This document shows positions 48,301-59,659 of a stretch of 64,000 nt of DNA, in pieces. Source of the stretch: Galbula dea (Eukaryota; Chordata; Aves; Piciformes; Galbulidae); NCBI GenBank assembly GCA_013399015.1, contig VWZX01010739.1, positions 806,001 to 870,000 of the forward strand, in the 5' to 3' direction. Under the pieces are notes generated by a model. It was not told the DNA's origin and ran no database searches. It worked only from the letters and a program-made list of their open reading frames with translations. The position numbers and the translations under genes were made by a program. The first letter of the stretch is position 1. Every line of letters starts with the position of its first letter.

Positions 48301-51280
48301 GCTCCTCAGCTTCCCTGTACAGAACAGCTGACATGATGATTTTGTAAGCCTCTCACCAAATGCATTAGTACAAATTTGTGAAATAAGCTTGTGGTTTAGT
48401 GAGATTTAAGTGCAGCATTGCAAGCCAGTAAAGAATGACAACTTGATTTATAGTAGTGAACCTAAGAAATATTATTATTCATAGTGGGGAATACATATAA
48501 AACCTTATGCACTACATTAATCAATGCCAAAATTAATCTTAAACACTGTGATTCCAACAGGATGTAAGCAGAATGCATACTGCATCAACTAACAAATTAA
48601 ACATTTAAAAATATATCAAGAAAACTGATCTTAATCTGGGGTAGAAAACTAACATGACTGTTCCAGTTGCACTCAAATAGCTGTAGGTGAAACCAGAGAC
48701 ATTTTGGGTTGTGAAAACAAGTCAAGCATTATGTATTTGTCTTGTTTGCTAATCTGGAACTGTCCTCTTCTGTACCTACACAATCTCCCTGCTCCCACCT
48801 GTGCTCTCATGCCAGTGTCAGTCAGACCCTGTTTGAATATGCTAAGCCAGTGGAAAACTAATCTCATAAACAGTGAACAACTTGCAGAAAACATCATCTT
48901 AGTCAGCTTAGTTTTATGCTGACTCAGCAGAGAAGTGCCTCATGCAGCAGTTGGCTCAGCCCTGCACCCTTGGGACCACATCCCAGATGAGAATCCTGAC
49001 CTCCTCCTTTTGAAATTGGTCTGGCTCTGCCCCTGCTAATACACACAGTGAAGAGAAGTGTTCCAGCAAAAGGACTGAGAGATGAACCAGATGAAGTGGG
49101 CTGGGAACCTGACCATATTTCCCCAACCCCATTGGAGTGCAGTAAAACATTATTAGCTACTGTGAGAATGCATTTGCTTCTCAACATTTTATCCTGGACC
49201 TCTGAGACTCCAACTATTAAAAATTGCATTCAGCTCAATCTATTTCTGTGAAACTTGTTCAGTTTCAGCAAACCAGCACATCCTTCATCAAAAACTCTCA
49301 GTTCTATTTTAATTAGCTTTATTCTTGAGACAACCACCTCAACAAACACAGCCATGCATTTCTCCCAGTCCTCAAGAGAATGAACAAATCCAGTCCACTT
49401 GAAGGGCTCAAGAGTGCAAGACCCTCTTCTCATTTAATCCAAAAGGGCTCCAATTTATATGTCTCCAGCAATTACAACTCCTTAAGAGGCTGTTATATTT
49501 AGTGTTGAAATCAAGTGGATAACATTAATATTTTAATAATCATAATTCAGGAAATATATGTCAACATTTAAAGGTCTTGGTCATGTTTTTTTTTCTTTTT
49601 TTAAGTGGACAGGGTTGCTTATTTATTGTCCTATTTGTCAACTTGAAATATGAAGGACTGTAGTATTGCATATCTCCAAGCTTTTCATAAATCATCTGCA
49701 TGATATGAAGCAGAAAATTCAAAATTATCTTTAGATCAAAATAATGCAGTTCTCATTCAAAAAAATTCTGACTTGTGTACAGAAATATCTACATGGTTAT
49801 ATGATGCCCCTATAAGGTCTTATTCTTCCAATTATTATACTCACATTATGGGAATTAATATTTTCACTAAAGTGCCTGTGGTTTTTTCCCAGCAGTCTCA
49901 GGCAAAACACTTTCATTGTTCTTGGAAACATGTATTAAGAAATAAAGAAATGAAAAGAGTAAAGCAATATCTGAAAACATTTTCCAAAGCCTGTGCATTT
50001 GCCTCATACAGCCCCAGATAAAGCAATTTGTAACCTATGCATAACTGTGTATAATTGAAATATATGACCTTTGAAATATTATTACATATTGATTCTGCCA
50101 ATTGATACCATAGGATTAAAAACAATTTTGCAGTAAATGGCACTATTATTGCAATCAAAGATTTTAGTTTCAGAAGAAACAAAGATTTAGAGAAACAGCT
50201 AGAATAATTGGGCTTATTCAGATAGGAGATTCTGGATGTGTTATGAATGCAAAGCAGCCTCTGATCGTGTAACACTTAACAGTCACAGAAGTAATTGATT
50301 TCACACTTCTTTTAGGTTTTGTTTCTCATTACTAGGCAAAGGCAATGATCATCTCATTTTGTTTCAATGCAAGAAATCACAATTGTTGCTAATTAATACA
50401 AAATATCTTTAATAGTTTTAGATTTTTCATTTTCTCCATATCTCAAAGGTTTAGAAGTCCTCAAGTCACCAATTAACTTCTCTCATAATTGTACAACTTT
50501 TATTTCCTTTCCATTATCTAATGAAAAGATTATAAGAATTCAAGATTAAAAACTGTGAGTTTGCCATGACAACTGCTGTGATAAGGTTTCCACATATCTG
50601 GGAAAATCATCCCTTCCTGCAGTAAGTAAGTTGAATTGTTGTTAAAGTGGAGCTAGCCTGAACAGAGAAAGGGGAGAAGGGCTGGGGAAGAAAGTGGGAA
50701 GGGACAAGTGCTATTGGGGACAATGCTATTTTCATAACAGCGACAATGAAAGGCTAAAACCTGTTTGAATTGTTTATCCAGTGCAGCTGCCAGTGAGCCT
50801 AGTATTCATTCTTCCTGCCAAAAAGGAAGATCATCTAAAAACTGATTTAATAGCTTTTTATCAGTACAATTATTTTCCCCAGCTCTGGTGGGCCCTGGAA
50901 TGGCATTACGAGGAGGAGTTTGAATTTATGCAGCTCTGGGTAGTTTAACAGCACTGTCTGTCCTCTTCCCTGTATCCTTCCTACTGCATCTGCATTCACT
51001 CCTTCACTACTATGACTTCATTTTCCTAATCTATGTCTTGCCAGATACACCTGCCAACATTTGATTAAGTTGAAATATGAAGCATTTGTCATAAATGGTG
51101 TATGACCAGGGTAATAAATCTTGTGTCAATATTCTGAGTTTTCCTTGGCAGTTCAGATTCAGCCAAACACTGACACACAGCTTTAATTCCAGGTATGATT
51201 CAGTTCAGGAGTATGTGTGTGTGTGTGCCTGAATCTGAGCATGCTGTTAGGATTAATAGGAGCAGCAATGTAGGGTGTGT
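45400..51280. other. Non-genic AT-rich sequence
   Basis: No gene recognised over about 6 kb. Frames up to 120 codons (for example 49913-50275 minus) are low-complexity or lack any family motif. A (TG)7 microsatellite sits at 51214-51227, just before the second CR1. A minus-strand donor-like AAAG|gtgagc is at about 45439, and a plus-strand TTAG|gtaagc at about 48263, both without convincing partners. Confidence 0.65.
51214..51227. repeat. (TG)7 microsatellite
   Basis: Seven uninterrupted TG units, 60 bases before the CR1 fragment. Confidence 0.9.
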
Positions 51281-51287
51281 AGCTATG

Positions 51288-51440
51288 GAATCATAGAATC
51301 AGTATGGTTGGAAAAGACCTTTGAGATCAACCATCTACCTAACACTGCCATGCCCACCACTAAAACATGCTCCCAGGCACCATATCTATGTGCCCTTCCA
51401 TCACCCCAAAACATTCCAAGGCTTTGGAACTTTCTGCTGT
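51288..51440 (-). mobile_element. CR1 LINE 3'-end fragment
   Basis: On the plus strand 'gaatcatagaatcagtatgg' (terminal microsatellite, reverse complement) leads into 'ttggaaaagacctttgagat', 'ctacctaacactgccatgcc', 'caccactaaaacatgctccc' and 'ggcaccatatctatgtgcc'. This is the avian CR1 subtype with the 'cctaacactgccaagtccaccactaaaccatg' body. After a gap 'acattccaaggctttggaac' matches the further-upstream CR1 segment 'ctgttccaatgcctgacaac', suggesting an internal deletion of roughly 60 bases. Minus orientation, 5' truncated, no reading frame. It is a different subtype from the copy at 40444-40545. Confidence 0.92.
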
Positions 51441-51444
51441 TCAC

Positions 51445-53260
51445 CTCTAATGCAATGGAATCACTTCCTTTGCCTTACTTGGTAATACTTCTTGATCTGA
51501 GTGGAGAAAGATACTACAATTAAGTTTCCCCTTAGAATACAAAAAGACCCTGGTAATATTTAACAACTGTGGTTTTAAATCAATTGCTTTAAAAATATAA
51601 AAAGTCAATACTTGAATTAATATTTTTTCCCAAAAGATCATCCTAAAAGTTAAATAGTGGAATCTTGTCTTACACTCCTTTATATTCAGAGTCACTGCAG
51701 ACACCTGATCAGATCATCATGCATCTGCTTTAAGAGAGAGTAGTTATCATCTTTTCAAAGCCAAGTGTTTTCTATCCTGCACAAGAACTGTTAGCAAGAA
51801 CACATGTCATAAAGCCATAAAGCTACACAATGCAGCAGCAGTCATTTGAATAACTGTGCACAAATATTTTGCCAAAGCACCACCCACTATGTCTCAATCT
51901 TTCAGGCAATGGCACAGTTTTCCACTGAACTTCGAGTGTGATTGATAGTAGGTTTTCCTCAGAGCATTATCTAGACTTTTCTTCCTGACACCCCAATCCT
52001 ACAGGGGCTGGGCATACATTATCAAACCTGTTTTGTGGGCAGACTTTGAAATCCATCATAAGCCTTGTCTGCTGATGAGTTGTTTTGTCTGTTGTAAGGC
52101 ACAGAAAGAGGAATGACAAACCCAACATCTTTTTCTGCTGAAAACACAGAGAATCAGTACAATACATCTCAACTCACCTTATGTAGGCTTCTGTACCATA
52201 TATTTTAACTGCTTTTTTTTTCCTAATTATTATATGAATGACCCTGCAGTATCAGTACTTTGTTTTCTTTAAGAAGGTATTGTTTGTAGAGAGGCTTTTT
52301 CCTTGCTAGAATGCATGAACTATTTTTTTTATCAGAGCGAAGTATTTTCTACATATCTTACATAGAAAAAAAGTCCTATTGAGTGGTGATTATTTATTGT
52401 TATTATTATTGAGTCCTTCTCAGGACTGCCACAGGTTTGTTTTAGTTGGTAAAATAACTGAGTTCAATTTTTATGATGTTTTCTACCTTGTTATAAGAAA
52501 TAGCTACCATCTTGGTCTTTCAGGATTATATTAAGAAAAAATCTTTATATACACACCAGGATAATCTTCATGTTGGATGAAACCCTTTTTTGGTCAGAGT
52601 ATAGGTCTTTAAGCATTCCTGGTCTGTTCCTCATGTCCCTTCTTTATGTACATGTTCTTAAAATATGACTTTTGCCCCATGAAAAGGTCTGAAACACTCT
52701 GTAGCTCACCTGCTTTCTAGAAAAATAATTTTAGGACAGTTATCTTTTGCACATTAAGCACATTAAGATTTGTGCTGTTTCTTAGGTTTGAATTTCAAGC
52801 CTCAAACTGACCCCCCCAAAAAAAAAGCTCAAACAATAGTTATGTACATGAATAGTCTGTATTACCCATGCAGTCTGACAGGTTTGCTACACTGAATAGT
52901 TTTTACCTCTATGCAGCAATGCAGACTTTTACAGAAGTGAATTTAAACACTACCAAAACTGTACTGCATCTCTGGCTGAATCAGGAGATCAGGAAAATAC
53001 TAACACTCTACTAAACTGCCTTCCACCTCTTCAAAGTTCAAGGTTAATAGTGCTTCCCACAGCTGCTTGTTCACTGCCACTACCCACTTCACCTCTTCTG
53101 CAAGGCTGAAGTCACTCAGTCTGTCAGCAGTTAGCTTCAGATTTGAAGTGCATCATCTGCTTTAGATGATAGCTCACAACTTGCACATCAGCCAAGCTAT
53201 ATAGTATTGTATTGGTGATGAAAATATGTTTTAAGCATAATTTTATTTCTTTTTTTTTCA
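51445..53260. other. Non-genic AT-rich sequence
   Basis: No gene recognised. A TTA-type trinucleotide run lies near 52390-52411. A perfect-core donor on the minus strand (AAG|gtgagt) is at about 52178, with a plausible 65-bp exon ending there (one frame open), but its acceptor (gatactgcag) lacks a pyrimidine tract. Another donor-like GCAG|gtgagc is at about 52708. Confidence 0.55.
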
Positions 53261-53300
53261 AATGATGCTGTGGAGCTACTACTGACAGAAATGTCTTTAC

Positions 53301-53529
53301 TTCAGTTAGTAAAAGAGGAGATGGAGGAACAATTCCTTCTGGCGTGATCAGCCCTCGGGCATTGCTCTCCCTGTCACGAGCTGCATTTTCCCTTTGCACA
53401 GCAATGAAAAACATGCAGTCCTGCACTCCAACATGCAGCCAAAGACAAAGGGAAGATGAACTAGAGTTTTCTTTCCAAATTGTAATGCACAGTTCTGGAA
53501 GTATATGATCCATTGTCTTTATGTTATTT
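53301..53529 (-). other. Candidate coding exon (229 bp), minus strand
   Basis: On the minus strand a long pyrimidine-rich acceptor (tttttgctttgctttttgat... ending ccttcttttgtag) precedes 229 bases that are open in one frame and end at a donor GAA|gtaaag. The frame, entered with one leading base and ending on a codon boundary, encodes 76 residues. The first is NNIKTMDHILPELCITIWKE, then a run of five S, and the end is GLITPEGIVPPSPLLLTE. It lies in the longest open frame of the window (159 codons, 53124-53603). The segment keeps CpGs (ggcgtgatc, cctcgggc, gtcacgagc) that its flanks lack. No domain or homologue recognised. A highly conserved non-coding element would look similar. Confidence 0.3.
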
Positions 53530-53539
53530 CTACAAAAGA

Positions 53540-55230
53540 AGGCCAGAGAATCAAAAAAGCAAAGCAAAAAGAAGGAACAAGAAATGAGAATGAACACACA
53601 CACAAAAATGGGCTTTCAGTACTGTGTTTACAGTTTCCAGCTGATTTCAGTAACACAGAAAAATTGTATTGTGTTGTCTTATGACCATGTTTTCCCAGAC
53701 TTACTGTAGTGGGAAAGTAGATGGTTCCTTTCTAAAGAAACAGGTATCTTCTACACCCTCAAATAAAGTTTGCTTTCTAAAGTTGTCATCTAGAACAGCT
53801 GATATTAACCTATCAGCATCAAGATAAATGGGTCTAATTTTATCCAATATACTAATTCTTTTCTTCCTATTAATTTCAATCTAGCCAACCTACAAGGTTA
53901 TGGAAAATCTGTTTTCTGTTGCTTTTCTGTGTCAATTAGTAATTATTTTGAAGGGTATAACAAAATGGGAAATCAGTAACTAAATCTTAATCTTATCCTG
54001 TAATCCTGGGGCATCAGTGTCAAGGTAATTAGATGATTTTAAACTTCTTACTTGCTGTATTTTTCAAGCTCATGCATATGGTGACTGAATTAACACCTGG
54101 TGACACTTGCTCAGCCAGTGGATCTAACTATAAACACAGAACTGTCATTAAATTTATACAATGATTATCCAAGATTTCCTGACAATCACATCAGCTTCCA
54201 TTATCAAAAATAGAAGGATAACTTGATTCAGGGATACTAAAAGCATCAAGAAGTACTGATCACCAAGCATATGACTGTGCCTTTATTGGTTTCTGCTAAC
54301 TCAGTAAATGACTTCAGTTATCAGCTAACAACATGCTAACAAGGCTGAAGGAGATGCAACATGAAGACTGATGACAGTTCCAGACATTTCCTATACAGGA
54401 AGATTTTTTGATGCATTCTCAGGCATTTATGCACATCTGGGTGTGTTTTTTTCTGCTGTTTAACTGCTAAAATTCTCAACTATAGGAGAAGGATATATTG
54501 GTAATTCACAGAGACTAGTCCAAAGCTGGAAGCCTGCTATGTGAAGATCTGCAGGCAGCTAAGCACTCACAAGCAACAGAAAGTGGAGACAGACAACTGT
54601 GCAAATAATGGAAAGTCATTTTGCTTGTTTTGTGTTTACTTTTAAAACTAAATAACTGAATGGACCATTTTTCAATCTCCTGTATTTACTTTTGTCACAT
54701 TTCAGCAATGACTTTCGTGATATCAACACCTGCAAAAACTGCCTGGCAGTTATAAATATCATTTTATAGTGTTTATACAAAAGTGAAGCACTGGAAGACC
54801 ATTTTAGCACTTGGGAGTTTTGGCTGAAATTATGAGTAGCAACTTGTTTTGGCTTGTAGTTAAAAGACTGGTGTCTGAGCCTCTGGACATTATATTATAT
54901 AAACCACAGTGGTGATTCTACCAGAAGTTAAAATTTGCTTTAAAAATAAGAGCCTTATGAGGTAATGTAAAAGGAAAATGTTTAAAATTCAGATTTAAGA
55001 AAGGTAAGAGAGGCAAATGAAACATCTGCCCAACAGTTTATTAGTGACATGGGATGCAGGGCTGAGGAGGGAGTAGACTTCAATAATATAATTTCAAGAG
55101 AAGTGACTGCACAGCCTGAACAGGGCAAATAGGGTAAGATAAGCTACACAAATGATCACTCTACTGCACAGATTAAGTATAAATGGTGTCCTGTAATATG
55201 CCATATATTTTTAATGGCTGTCCTCTGGTC
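53540..55230. other. Non-genic sequence, no feature seen
   Basis: No gene or recognisable repeat. Confidence 0.65.
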
Positions 55231-55241
55231 AGCCATAATAG

Positions 55242-55312
55242 TTTCATAACAGATGTAGCTTATTTGAAGAATGTATCTTCATAGCTTCATTTCATAACAG
55301 ATGTAGCTTATT
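55242..55312. repeat. 23-bp perfect direct repeat, 48-bp period
   Basis: The same 23 bases (starting tttcataacagatgtagc) occur at 55242-55264 and 55290-55312 with no mismatch. The 25 bases between are not repeated after the second copy. This is either a recent local duplication or a pair of target-site-like copies around a 25-base insert. No mobile element fits in so small a gap. Confidence 0.9.
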
Positions 55313-55394
55313 AAGGAAGAGAGTAAAGATCTGACCTTCCTTTAGGTAACATTTCATATGGAAAGTACAACCAACACTGCTTTACTTATTTCAG

Positions 55395-55526
55395 ATTATA
55401 AAGAGAAATGAGTGAGAGATGCAGCAGGTCAAGAGAGGCAAAGCTCTTTGGCTGTGGTAGGTACAAGTATGCCTCTGCCTGAGCTGGGTGGAGCAGCACC
55501 TTGCAGAGCTACCAGAGCTGGCTCTG
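55395..55526 (+). other. Splice-site-bounded segment, non-coding
   Basis: The acceptor 'ctgctttacttatttcag' and the donor CTG|gtgagt bound 132 bases. All three frames are stopped near the start, so it cannot be an internal coding exon. It could belong to a non-coding transcript or a 5' untranslated region. The region 55430-55760 is GC-richer than its flanks and repeats TGCCTGAGCTGG at 55476-55487 and 55695-55706. Confidence 0.18.
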
Positions 55527-55529
55527 GTG

Positions 55530-58500
55530 AGTTCCCTCTGGAGCCAGAAGTACCAATGCTGCTTCCTTGTGGTGCTTTGCCTAATCAGCTTTTCAGGAAG
55601 GCAGAACTAACTACTTTGGCTTGAGCCTGGGTGGGTATTGTTGCAGGGGTTCAAGCTCCTAGACTTTTGTATTTGCTTATGCACACCATGTCTTTGCCTG
55701 AGCTGGATAAGCATATCCCAGTATCTCTGGAACTGCTGGAAATGCCACAGAACTGGGGGTGCTGAGAGTATCAGGATATTACTTGTGAAACAGAAATACA
55801 TGTATTTACTACAGCTCTAAGTTTAAGTCAGGTATAACCATCAGCACATCTTCTCTATGACTGATTAGAATTCAGTTTAAATGTCAACTATAGCTTTTAT
55901 TGTAGAACCTTACCAACATTAAAATAAATCACTTTGAAATATTTTTGCCTTTCTGCACCATAATTTGTAAACACACTTCCTCCTGGAAAGCTAATAAAAT
56001 AGGTAAAAGTCTGTACATTACAGAATTCCTATTTAAGGTTAAATTTCTTCATTTGTGTTGAGACATTCAGCCTGGATTTTAAACTGATTGATTGTTGTTA
56101 AACAAAAAAATATTGAAGCCTTCAGGAATACTCTAAAAGTGAAAAGTATTTAGAGCCATGCTTTAGAACATGGTTGCCAGAACACCTTACAGTTAACAAA
56201 TATTGACAAGGAGTACTTTGGTTCAGTAAGCTCCCTAAGTCAACATGCAAAGTGTTTTTAGGAACTAAAGGAATGAAGCAGTAGATTTTCTGAATTTTGT
56301 TTAGAGGTTAAAGCCATTCAGTAAGTTCACTGGTAGTTTTGCTTTTCATAGGCAAACAGGACCAGGCTGAAAATGCAGTAACACAAAACCAACAATGGCA
56401 AAGCTCTCCTTACCAGAGAAAAAATATAAAGTTCTGACAGAAAAACAGGCCATCTTTTCACAAAGTTTTAGATTTTCAGAGACTGAGTGTAAACCAATCT
56501 GATTTAAGAAAAAAAATCAATTTAAAGGAAAACTGCTTTGGTTTTCCTATGTCTTTTGTTTGAACCTATCAGCATTCTCTGCCCTTCTCACCCTCTATTT
56601 TTGCAGACTTAAATTCAGCTAAGCATTTGTATCTACACAGAGTGGTCATAAAATAGTTAATACTATCATAGTTTCAAACAAAGAAATTTGAAACTCCACA
56701 GTTCTGTCTGATTCCAAGCATAAGCTCAGTTTGAAGAACATGTTGTCAGTGTTTCTGAGTATCTGTCTTGAAGCCCATCCTTGGTAGATGGAAGGCACTT
56801 GCTTAAAGCATCCCAGTAAGGGCTTTCCTGAACTCATGGCCACGGGACACCACTGGATGCCTGTGCTGCCAGAGGAGAGAAGCACAGTATATCCTGTCCA
56901 TGTCTCTGGGCTTTTCAACACCCTGTGCCTGGCAACAACTCCATCCCTTCATCTTTTGCCTACATCAGGGTGTGCACAAGCTTTCCTAATAAAGGGAATC
57001 CTTCCAACACTGACAAGTTACTTAAAGCCCCACAGCTGGGCAATGCTGAGCCACTCACTCACACAGTGCCTAACCTTTCCTTCCAGTGCTGGTGAGGAAC
57101 AGGTCACATATACAGACCTACTACAGTTATTAATACTTCAGCATCTCTTGCTGCAAGTGGTATTAATATTGTCACCTGCAGTAAATAGTACCTGACATGA
57201 TTTGATGAAGGAACTGGAATGTTAAATATTAAGCATTTACTTTAAACATTAAACAATGAAGTTCTCCTCTGAATTTTTAAACATTATCCAGATTTTATAA
57301 AATCTGAAAATGAACCAGGAAACCTTTAGCATGAAAAAAATTATATCCTTTAAACAGGAGAAAGAAGCTGGGAGCAGGACATTAATAAAGCTACCACATA
57401 ATAAATATTTCAGGTCACATCTCTAAAAGAAAAAATACTGTGCTATCTCATATTGTCAGGAAAAGATAATCTCTGATACCAATCTCAGTAAAGAGTCAGA
57501 GGTTGCAGTTAGTTTGACAAAAATACCAAAGCAACAGTGGAAAGTATAATGCAAAAAATATTTCAGCTGTGTCCATACTGTGAGCCCATCTGTGTTTCCA
57601 TCATCCCACAAACTGGGACATTTCTATGATAATGTAGAGCCCATCAGCTGCAATCACCAGTACTTAGGGTTGTCTGGGAGTGGCAGACTATTTTATTGCT
57701 AGTTTCACTTGTGTGAACCATAACAAGCTGATCAGCCTCACAGTTGCATTCTTTACTTGTCTTGTAGGCAAAGTCAATACCAGCAGGACTGTCTCTCACA
57801 CACTCCACTAGGTAACATTTGACCTATCATATTTTTAACCAGCAAAAATTCTCTTCTTTTAATCTTGACTCTTTCTTTTCATTGTTTTTTCACCACCTTC
57901 TCAGTAAGAGATAAATGGCATTTTAATAGAATTTTATACTAACTAAATTAAAATGTTCAAGGGAATGTTTAATGAGGCAGAGTGTTGCTGGCCACACTGC
58001 CTTTGTTTTAATTATAATCTCAGATTTTTTTTTTTTAATTACTATTACTGTATTACAAACTTTCCTGAAGGTTAGTGTATGCCAGGACACAAGGTGTAAA
58101 TAAGCAAGCAAAGAAATAAATACATGCCCTACTTCTAGACTTGGGGAGTTTAAGTCTAAAAATCAATTAGTAGTTTTAACAAGTTTTAAAGTAGAAAGAG
58201 ATGGAACTGTCCATTCTCTCTGGGAATAAATCAGAAAGTTGTGACACCAGCAGTCATGTGCTTGAATATTTATTTACTTTTTGATCACTGGGATAGTCTC
58301 CAGAAACAAATATCTCTCATTTTTGAAAGTAGCTCTGTTCACAGTTGGAAACAGAATAACCTGGGATTTACTTTTCAGTTCACTTCTCCCCAGCTGCTGA
58401 ATTCTTCATTTGAAGCAATTAAGAAAAAACATAAGTAGAATCTTGTTGAAGCTAAAAAAGATCAGAAAAGGTTCTATACCCTCCTTTATGTGTGTCTAGA

Positions 58501-59470
58501 AAGTAATGCATTAATTCAAGTGCTTTCTACTCTGTATTTGTTTTTTACCTTATTTGCTATTCATTAATCAACTCTGTAATGCACTTCTGAAACTGAAGGA
58601 TTAGAGAGCAAGCTGAAGAAAAGAAAGTTCAAAGTTTGCTCTGGCAAGAATAAGTGGATAAATGTATTCAGTGAAAGCAGTCATGACCAAAGCAGGCTTC
58701 ATATGGTATTTTGTTTTCCTTACCTTTCACTCAGAATAAAAAGCAACCCTCAGCCCAGTCAGGGGTTGAATATACAAGGTAAAATACCAAACCTTGATCC
58801 TTCTGAACCCATAAGTAACCCATAGAATCTTCTTCTATAAAAATGGAAAGAGATTTTCACTAGTCTTAAATTTAATAGCTACACAGGACTGCATACAAAC
58901 CCTGAAAATCTTACTTGCAATATTATTTTGAGAAGGCAATAGCTCTGTCAACAAACAACCAAAAAATTCCACAGCTAATTTTAGTCTAACAACCAGTTGA
59001 AATCCACAGAAACCATACTCTCCTGATGGACAACAATGATAGGAGGCTGGAGGAGCATTAGAGGAATATTACACACTTGCCTGTGGTTTGTCCTCTTCCA
59101 TAATTACCTGCTTATTGCCACAGTTGTGCAGGTTACTGGACTAGATTACACCCTTACCCCGTACAGCCATTCACACATTATGGTCTTTGTCAGTGAACTC
59201 CTGCTTTTTCCATGTATCACAAAGATTTTGTGCTGTCTATATCAGGACACCAGCTGAGCTAAACACAAGCAGCATCTCTGTTGCATCACTCCCCTCTAGA
59301 GGAGTATGGTTTCCATATAGTTAGGGCTTTGGAAAGCTGTCAATAGATCATTTTCCTCCTCTCTTTCCTTCAAAGAACTAAGGAAATGTTGTAGCAGTTG
59401 ATAACTGAACCCATGCTGTCCCTCTTTAAGAATGAAAACAGTATTTGTATAGTACATTGAGATTACTGTT
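55530..59470. other. Non-genic sequence, no gene recognised
   Basis: A 135-codon plus frame at 56788-57195 has no family motif and no coding-like context. A T12 run is at 58025-58036. A minus-strand segment at about 58736-58853 has a strong acceptor (ctctttccatttttatag) and a strong donor (AAAG|gtaagg), but every frame is stopped before the donor, so it is not an internal coding exon. Confidence 0.55.
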
Positions 59471-59482
59471 AGATATACGTAC

Positions 59483-59649
59483 GTGATTCATAAACCACTG
59501 GAGAAGACCAGATGTTAAACTAGCTTGATTTTTAAGGTACTCATAATCAAAGCAGTCTATAAATGCCCACATGTTTAGTTGCATTGGTTCAGATGGAGAA
59601 CTTGTTCTGTTGTAACTCAGATCTCTGATTATTTTCCCATGTCCATTTT
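59483..59649 (-). other. Candidate coding exon (167 bp), minus strand
   Basis: On the minus strand an acceptor 'catcacattacctgcag' opens 167 bases that are open in one frame (two leading bases, 55 codons) and end at a donor CAC|gtacgt. The peptide begins NGHGKIIRDLSYNRTSSPSE and ends TSGLLQWFMNH; it has an aromatic- and acid-rich middle (WAFIDCFDYEYL) and looks globular and not low-complexity. The surrounding frame is open for 87 codons (59426-59689). The acceptor's pyrimidine tract is weak and the donor has C at -1. No homologue recognised. Its phase does not join directly to the 53301-53529 candidate, so a further exon would be required if both are real. Confidence 0.22.
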
Positions 59650-59659
59650 CTGCAGGTAA

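Noticed and set aside
49913..50275. 120-codon minus-strand frame
   Set aside because: AT-rich, lacks any motif or conserved composition; chance frame.
53124..53603. 159-codon minus-strand frame as a complete intact gene
   Set aside because: The ATG and N-terminus (a C/F/L-rich stretch) coincide with the pyrimidine tract of a 3' splice site, and the C-terminal part past the donor is AT-rich; only the middle is plausible as an exon.
56788..57195. 135-codon plus-strand frame
   Set aside because: No recognisable family, no supporting splice structure, composition ordinary; length is reachable by chance in 64 kb of six frames.
58736..58853. Minus-strand exon with strong acceptor and donor
   Set aside because: All three frames contain stops before the donor, so it is not an internal coding exon; only a non-coding transcript remains possible.
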